Part shown: positions 59,460 to 64,000 of the stretch, piece after piece
Position numbering within the stretch: position 1 is the first letter of the stretch
Layout of the letters: each line of letters starts with the position of its first letter
Assembly (NCBI RefSeq): GCF_900167535.1
Contig: NZ_FUYE01000003.1
Span: 42,039-106,038, forward strand
Source: Prosthecobacter debontii
Lineage (GTDB): Bacteria; Verrucomicrobiota; Verrucomicrobiia; Verrucomicrobiales; Verrucomicrobiaceae
Direction: 5' to 3'
DNA: 64,000 nucleotides
Translations under genes and position numbers: made by a program
The notes under the pieces: model-generated
Told to the model about the DNA's origin: nothing
Seen by the model: the letters and a program-made list of their open reading frames with translations, nothing else
The model's database searches: none

Positions 59460-61444
59460 GGCAGGCTGCCCTCCACCATTCTGTGGTTATCAATGTCCAG
59501 TGTTCCCAAAACTGGGAGTGAGAAAAGGTCGCTCACGGCGGCGTCTTCCATCTCTCGCTGTTGCTTCTCGAGGTTGCGCAGAGCGAGGGCGTGGTAGCTT
59601 TCCTTGAGTTCAAAGCCGACCGCGTTGCGGCCCTGTTCAATGGCGACATAGGCAGTGCTGCCGATGCCCATGAAAGGATCTAGCACGGTTTCACCTGGAG
59701 ATGTATAGAGCTTCACACAGCGGCGGATGACTTCCAACTGGAGCGGGCAATTGTGAACAACGCAGCCTTCAGCCACAAAGCTCTCGTCACCTTCCACCTG
59801 CAAATCCCAAACCTCAGCCTCGCCCGTGGCTTCGATCTTCCGCACCTTTTTCCATGCTCCATCATTGAGCATCATTGCGGAAACATTGCGCGGGGGGATT
59901 CCCAAAATCCAATCCTGGCGCGTGTTCACCGTGCGGCCTTGAATGGCCGTGCTTCCGGCAGGCCGTCCAGCGTAAACGCTCGCCGCCACACCGCGTGCCC
60001 GTTGCGCTACCATCGCCATGCCCAGCAACAGCGCGCGCGAAACACTGGAGGCCGTCCAGCGCTTGTGCTTGGCCACATAATGACCGTCTGCGGAAAGATA
60101 CCCGGCAAGTAAAGATTCCGCCTTCACCGGCTCCAAAGATAGCGCCTCAACTGGCAGCCTCTTTCCGGCTGCACCACGCCCACAGCGCTTCAGCATGGCT
60201 GTAAACTGTGTGCTGTGCTGCCCCTGGCGGTCCTTGAGCGCAATTTGCGTTGCTGTCTCCCGCTTCGCCACCGACCCGGCCCGCTTGCCTAGACGTGTCA
60301 GCAAGCCCTCGGCCTCCGCATGGCTGCATGAGATATGCGCCCGTTCGCGTGAGTCCAGATGCCCGTCACCCAGCCAGCGCCCGATGATCCACCAATCATC
60401 TGCTGTCAGCGGCGAATCCTCGACGGGCGGCAGCGGCAGATTGACATAGCTGCCCAGTGTTTGGTGCGCCTCCATCCATTCCGGCTGTGCCGACCGCGCC
60501 CGGCGGCGGTGGCCTGATGGATTCATGGAGCCTGCCGCCCGCCCCTTGCCGCCCCGTCCCGCGCAATTGCGCGTCCAGAAGCGATGATCCGACGTGCATT
60601 TCAGTTCAGCTACTCCTTGAGCTTCCACCTGAACCACAGGCTTGAATCCCATGTGCCGCTTTTCCAGCACACGACGCCAGCGCCCCATGTGAGTCAGCAC
60701 CATGTCGCCAGACTCAACCGTCTCAATCGGCACATACCCGTTGCGCGTCAGCACCAGCGAACCCGAGGCAAGGCAGACATGTTTCTCCTCGTCCTTTTCC
60801 CGCGCTGATTTCCAGCCGTCTAGCACGTCAGTTTCTTGGATGTCATCCCACACGCCATGAGCCCACTTGATCCACTCCTCAGAGGATACCCAGCCACCAG
60901 GGTTCTTCTCTGCACAGCGCATAGCTCTCACTGGTGGTTCACAATCCCCCGGCTTCTGGAAGATCATCACATAGTCGTTAACGGCGGGTGCTAACTTGGT
61001 GGCGTTCGTCTTGGCAGTGACGAACATCAGGCTGTGCAGGCTTAGACGTTGTGCGATGACCTGGGGATTTTTGGGAATAACGACTTCACCCACCCACTCA
61101 AGGCCACCAGCAGCGAAGAGGTCAACAACGGCACCACGGAAGTCACGACGGCCCATGTAGCCATGCTGGTTCACGTAACGGAGAAGCTGCTGAATGTGAA
61201 TGCAGGCGTTACGGCCGGGTTTGAGCACACGGCGAAGCTGCTCAATGAAGAACCGCATGTGCAGCCCGAACTGATTGGCCCGCATGTCCACTCCATCAGC
61301 ATTGTTGCCGATGTCCTCCGCCTTGCCGGAATACATGAAGAGAGCGCCGAAAGGAATGCTGCTGACACATAGGTCAACGGACTCGTCGGCTAGGTGTTCG
61401 GCCATGCCCTGAACACAGTCGGTGTTGTGAATGACCGCGCTCAC
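59456..61444 (-). CDS. DNA (adenine/cytosine-N4) methyltransferase interrupted by an intein
   Basis: A 662-residue precursor. After splicing the mature enzyme would have ~320 residues (1-223 joined to 566-662). It is a beta-type N6A/N4C methylase: the catalytic motif IV is SIPFGALF (residues 29-36, the phage-type variant of (D/S)PPY), and the SAM-binding motif lies at the C-terminus, TVLDPFMGIGSTAYVAIEQG with GFELKESY after it. The break falls at KHV/CPLQLEV, in the conserved region before motif I. Its start and stop codons each overlap a neighbour by 4 bp. It most likely protects the element's DNA from host restriction (inference). Target sequence unknown. Confidence 0.9.
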   Translation of the reverse strand: MSAVIHNTDCVQGMAEHLADESVDLCVSSIPFGALFMYSGKAEDIGNNADGVDMRANQFGLHMRFFIEQLRRVLKPGRNACIHIQQLLRYVNQHGYMGRRDFRGAVVDLFAAGGLEWVGEVVIPKNPQVIAQRLSLHSLMFVTAKTNATKLAPAVNDYVMIFQKPGDCEPPVRAMRCAEKNPGGWVSSEEWIKWAHGVWDDIQETDVLDGWKSAREKDEEKHVCLASGSLVLTRNGYVPIETVESGDMVLTHMGRWRRVLEKRHMGFKPVVQVEAQGVAELKCTSDHRFWTRNCAGRGGKGRAAGSMNPSGHRRRARSAQPEWMEAHQTLGSYVNLPLPPVEDSPLTADDWWIIGRWLGDGHLDSRERAHISCSHAEAEGLLTRLGKRAGSVAKRETATQIALKDRQGQHSTQFTAMLKRCGRGAAGKRLPVEALSLEPVKAESLLAGYLSADGHYVAKHKRWTASSVSRALLLGMAMVAQRARGVAASVYAGRPAGSTAIQGRTVNTRQDWILGIPPRNVSAMMLNDGAWKKVRKIEATGEAEVWDLQVEGDESFVAEGCVVHNCPLQLEVIRRCVKLYTSPGETVLDPFMGIGSTAYVAIEQGRNAVGFELKESYHALALRNLEKQQREMEDAAVSDLFSLPVLGTLDIDNHRMVEGSLP
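59750..60775 (-). other. Intein with LAGLIDADG homing endonuclease
   Basis: Residues 224-565 (342) of the methyltransferase precursor. Splicing block A begins at the catalytic Cys224 (CLASGSLVLTRNGYVPIETV). Block B has TSDH (284-287). Two LAGLIDADG-type motifs carry the catalytic acids: WIIGRWLGDGH (D360) and LLAGYLSADGH (D453). Block F is VWDLQVEGDESFVAEG, and block G ends in VVHN (His564, Asn565), followed by the +1 extein residue Cys566. All residues needed for standard class 1 splicing are present. Confidence 0.95.
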
Positions 61445-62289
61445 TGTGCACCTCCCGCGTTGAGACCTACATTTTTAGCCTCTGCCACCACAGCGGCCAT
61501 CTTAGCGCGCGCTTCCGCAAGGCTTTGCTCACATCTACTCACCTGATCTTCGAGACTCTTCAGTTTATAGGCCTTAAGTCGGGTGATAAATTCTTCGGGA
61601 ACTGGGAAGTTTATGAGAGAGGCGTTTCTGATCCGCCCTTCCAAATGTTGGTCGTGGATGGGCTTGGCAATTATCTCAGCCATCAAGCTGTGCGCTTTTT
61701 CAATAGCCTGCTCCTCAGAAGTGCATGGAAACGCCAAACAGGAGCTTTCGCTGTAGCCTCGGGCATACCGATGCATCCGCCATTCCAACTTTTTCGAACC
61801 ATACAGGCTGAGAAGGCGGATGGGGTTCATCCATTTTCCCTCCTGGCATTCTCTCTCCGCATCGTTGTCCTCGTAGCTGCTTATAGGCCGGATCGAAACT
61901 TCATCTTGGCTGTAACCCTCTACGACCACCAAGTGTGTTATCTTCCCATCGAGGTAGTCCTTAACAAAACGCAACGGCTCATATTTAGACAGTTCCGCCA
62001 GCGTTTCATTCGCCTCTTTGTGAGCTTGTTTTACCTGCTTTCGAATATCCGAGAGATCACGCTCCAGTTGTGCCTTTGATTCCAATAATTGCTGGATTTC
62101 TGAATCAAATACAGCGGTGGGGGGCTTTGTGAAAACCTGCTTCCACGTTTGAGGATCGTCCTCAAAAGAATCGCCGCTCGCGGCATCCTCATACAACGGT
62201 GCAACAAGATGGCCGCCGTTAAGTCCCATGATATATGTGGCAGCCTCGCCTTGAAGTGAAAAAACTGTGTCGCCTTTGGTGTGTGTCAT
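61441..62289 (-). CDS. Unrecognised phage protein with coiled coil
   Basis: A 282-residue protein started at the ATG at 62289. The longer frame to 62397 adds an Arg-rich stretch overlapping the RecE-like gene and is rejected. Residues ~60-100 (after QQLLESKAQLERDLSDI) form a predicted coiled coil; a second helix of that type lies at the C-terminus (LEDQVSRCEQSLAEARAKM). The middle part has Trp/Tyr-rich strands. Its stop overlaps the methyltransferase start (ATGA). Function unknown. Confidence 0.7.
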   Translation of the reverse strand: MTHTKGDTVFSLQGEAATYIMGLNGGHLVAPLYEDAASGDSFEDDPQTWKQVFTKPPTAVFDSEIQQLLESKAQLERDLSDIRKQVKQAHKEANETLAELSKYEPLRFVKDYLDGKITHLVVVEGYSQDEVSIRPISSYEDNDAERECQEGKWMNPIRLLSLYGSKKLEWRMHRYARGYSESSCLAFPCTSEEQAIEKAHSLMAEIIAKPIHDQHLEGRIRNASLINFPVPEEFITRLKAYKLKSLEDQVSRCEQSLAEARAKMAAVVAEAKNVGLNAGGAQ

Positions 62290-62312
62290 AAGATTGAATG
62301 ATGTTGTGGTGA

Positions 62313-63455
62313 TCAGTTGCGGTTTGTGCTGGCCTCGACGAGGCGCGCGGGTTCGTGCTCGTAGGCCGTCCAGGCGCCGAGGGGATCTTCGTGGCACTCC
62401 CGAACGCGCTGAATGAACTCATGCGCTGCATCAATGAACATGGGGAGCCGCCCCACGGTGTGCTCACCGCGCTGATAGAGGATATTGCCCGCATCAATCA
62501 GGAGGTTGTCTCCTGGAGTCTGCACGTGGAGTTCATAAAGCCGTGCTTTGTAGGGCTCCTTGGTGGTGACGAAAGGGATGTAAAACCGATCGCGAGCGGG
62601 TTCATCCAAGACGGCGGCGAGGATGTCGAGGTAATAACGGGCCTGGATGTGATAGCCCCATTTCAGGATCTCATTTCGTATGGCCCAGTCGCTATCGATA
62701 TTGGCCGAGGTGGTTTTGACATCCAGAACGAAGGAGGGCACCGCATCGCCCTTGCCATTGAAAGTCTTGTTAGGCAGGCGGTCGAAGCGTGCCTTTTTCA
62801 TCACGCCGTATTCAGGATCCCAGACTTCGACGACGGCTTCATTTTCACCAGGAGCTTCGAGCAAACGACGGATCTCATGATGACGAAACAGGGCCGCGCG
62901 CATCTGCATCACTTGATCATGCTCAGCGGAGGTGAGGAGTAGCTTCCCTGATGTCTTCTCTTGGAACTGCTGCCACTCCATGGCTCTGCAATACTCCTCC
63001 TCGCTAACAATGGTCCGGCCTCCTGCTCGCAGGGTGAAGTCTTGCCACCAATCGATAGACTCCTTGGCCTTGGCTGACGGCTTGGGGGCGTTGAGCTGGG
63101 CCTTTGTGGGCTTCTTGGGCGCATCTGGGGGAATCCAGATGAGGGGTTGGCTCCAACGCGCGCGCTCTGCCTGAGTCGGTAGGTCGCCGTCATAGACATG
63201 GAATTCACTCTGCCAGCGTTCCGGTTCGAGAACGGCGCAATGGAGTTGACCTCCTAAGTCGAAACAATCCTTTGGTGGCCGATCATCAGGGCAACGCATC
63301 TCCCACAGCATGTCGAGAGGCGTGCGCTTCTTCAGGATGCTGGCGTTCAGTGAGGGCAACTCGGCATAGACCTGGTGAGACATGCCATATTTGACGGACA
63401 TGGGCCGCTGCGTGAAGTAGCTCGGCAGGCGTTTGAAGATGGGCAGGTAATCCAT
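62313..63455 (-). CDS. RecE-like PD-(D/E)XK exonuclease (DUF3799-type)
   Basis: A 380-residue nuclease resembling the exodeoxyribonuclease VIII/RecE-type proteins of phages. The N-terminal LNASILKKRTPLDMLWEM matches the family's start; DLGGQLHCAVLEPERW follows. The core has EVWDPEYG (Glu210 region), the D-x-K active site in SFVLDVKTT (D245, K247), and the Gln/Tyr block GYHIQARYYLD. It should degrade one strand from double-strand ends to prepare annealing recombination; no single-strand annealing protein is recognised in the window. 24 bases separate it from the downstream gene. Confidence 0.8.
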   Translation of the reverse strand: MDYLPIFKRLPSYFTQRPMSVKYGMSHQVYAELPSLNASILKKRTPLDMLWEMRCPDDRPPKDCFDLGGQLHCAVLEPERWQSEFHVYDGDLPTQAERARWSQPLIWIPPDAPKKPTKAQLNAPKPSAKAKESIDWWQDFTLRAGGRTIVSEEEYCRAMEWQQFQEKTSGKLLLTSAEHDQVMQMRAALFRHHEIRRLLEAPGENEAVVEVWDPEYGVMKKARFDRLPNKTFNGKGDAVPSFVLDVKTTSANIDSDWAIRNEILKWGYHIQARYYLDILAAVLDEPARDRFYIPFVTTKEPYKARLYELHVQTPGDNLLIDAGNILYQRGEHTVGRLPMFIDAAHEFIQRVRECHEDPLGAWTAYEHEPARLVEASTNRN

Positions 63456-63524
63456 GAGTTTGTTGCTCGGTGTGGATGGGAATTGCCTGGAGTAGTTGTT
63501 AGCTACTCCAGACCGTAGCGCGCC

Positions 63525-64000
63525 TCAGGAGGCTGGATTAATGTCAGCCGTATGATTAGCCGCTGGTGACATTAAGCGGATGATGTTGTCGCGAATGGCG
63601 ATAGCCTCATCAGTCCACTCCAGAGCGACCTTGGAAGCGGCATTTGTCTCTGGAGTGTCACCCTTGCTAATAGCTAGAAAGAACCGCTCGCGTGGTGAAG
63701 ACGCGGCAGCCTGAAAAGGCACCGCAGCTGGGATGTTCTCGCCTTGGTATTTTTCAATACCGCGCGCATGAGCGAGAGTGCCAGCGAGGCAGGCGCACTC
63801 GCCGGAGTAGGTGGAGCCATCCACGCGCCCCTCAACCAGGGCCACGCGGAGGAACTCAAGCTCATTAGGAAGCTTGAGAACCTCTGCTAGGAAGTCGGCT
63901 TTGGCGTCACGCAGGTCGGCGTCACGCAGGTTGGCGTCACGCAGGTCGGCGGCACGCAGGTTGGCGGCACTCAGGTTGGCGGCACTCAGGTCGGCGGCAC
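63525..64000 (-). CDS. Pentapeptide-repeat phage protein (N-terminus beyond window)
   Basis: The frame stays open to the right edge, so only the C-terminal ~158 codons are visible. From the edge inward there are at least six pentapeptide repeats of the A(D/N)LXX type (AADLS, AANLS, AANLR, AADLR, DANLR, DADLR), matching a 15-bp DNA repeat at 63904-64000. A C-terminal domain follows: LRVALVEGRVDGSTYSGECA, then a segment ending ERFFLAISKGDTPETNAASK. The latter order is known from phage-encoded pentapeptide proteins. A GTG at 63845 also opens a frame but cuts through the domain and is rejected as start. Role unknown; some relatives mimic DNA. Confidence 0.8.
   Translation of the reverse strand, partial: AADLSAANLSAANLRAADLRDANLRDADLRDAKADFLAEVLKLPNELEFLRVALVEGRVDGSTYSGECACLAGTLAHARGIEKYQGENIPAAVPFQAAASSPRERFFLAISKGDTPETNAASKVALEWTDEAIAIRDNIIRLMSPAANHTADINPAS

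Overview
The window looks like a chromosomal segment of a moderately GC-rich Gram-negative bacterium, most likely a member of the Verrucomicrobiota. This is inferred from the mix of a fused SecDF, a choice-of-anchor A/PEP-CTERM surface protein, an M29-like aminopeptidase, a CehA/McbA-type metallohydrolase and a giant repeat protein ending in MBG-type domains. No rRNA is present, so the assignment is not proven. A prophage fills the right fifth.

Left chromosomal part (1-23.4 kb). A truncated gene is followed by a secreted FAD oxidoreductase, then a GT2 glycosyltransferase and a polyprenyl-phosphate sugar-1-phosphate transferase (envelope polysaccharide). Divergently come aroD, a lipoprotein D,D-carboxypeptidase and a methyltransferase. 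Next are a membrane-anchored EEP-family protein, a tiny pilin-like protein and a small lipoprotein. A two-gene nucleotide-sugar cassette (WbpA-type dehydrogenase plus 4-epimerase) follows. Then come a sugar-isomerase-like TIM barrel, a stand-alone 4-mercaptohistidine N-methyltransferase, an M29-like peptidase, an SDR, a DUF4011/SF1 helicase-nuclease, and zwf-opcA followed by a SurA-like isomerase.

Middle part (23.6-50.5 kb). A ~1,700-residue surface protein carries 11 tandem ~59-residue repeats. It is followed by about 1 kb of non-coding, heavily structured repeat DNA: four 42-bp palindrome-bearing units and three consecutive 8-bp-stem/3-nt-loop hairpins. Then come a metallohydrolase, a DUF1801/YdeI protein, a POT peptide transporter, and the PEP-CTERM protein with a candidate Fur box in its leader. 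These are followed by tgt-yajC-secDF, PrsW-mtnA, an orphan two-domain peptidoglycan hydrolase behind an AT-rich promoter, glcD, two small membrane proteins, and a glycosyltransferase/methyltransferase cluster.

Right part (50.65 kb to the end): an integrated phage or phage-like element abutting tRNA-Thr(UGU). A tyrosine recombinase points inward. A long leftward early operon encodes a DnaB-type helicase, a DUF1376 replication protein, two SF2 helicases, a Zn-peptidase, a RuvC-like nuclease, a DNA methyltransferase, a RecE-like exonuclease, small Cys/His proteins and a pentapeptide-repeat protein that runs off the window. Many of these genes overlap by ATGA. The most striking item is a complete 342-residue intein with LAGLIDADG endonuclease motifs inside the methyltransferase, which is itself translationally coupled to an SF2 helicase.
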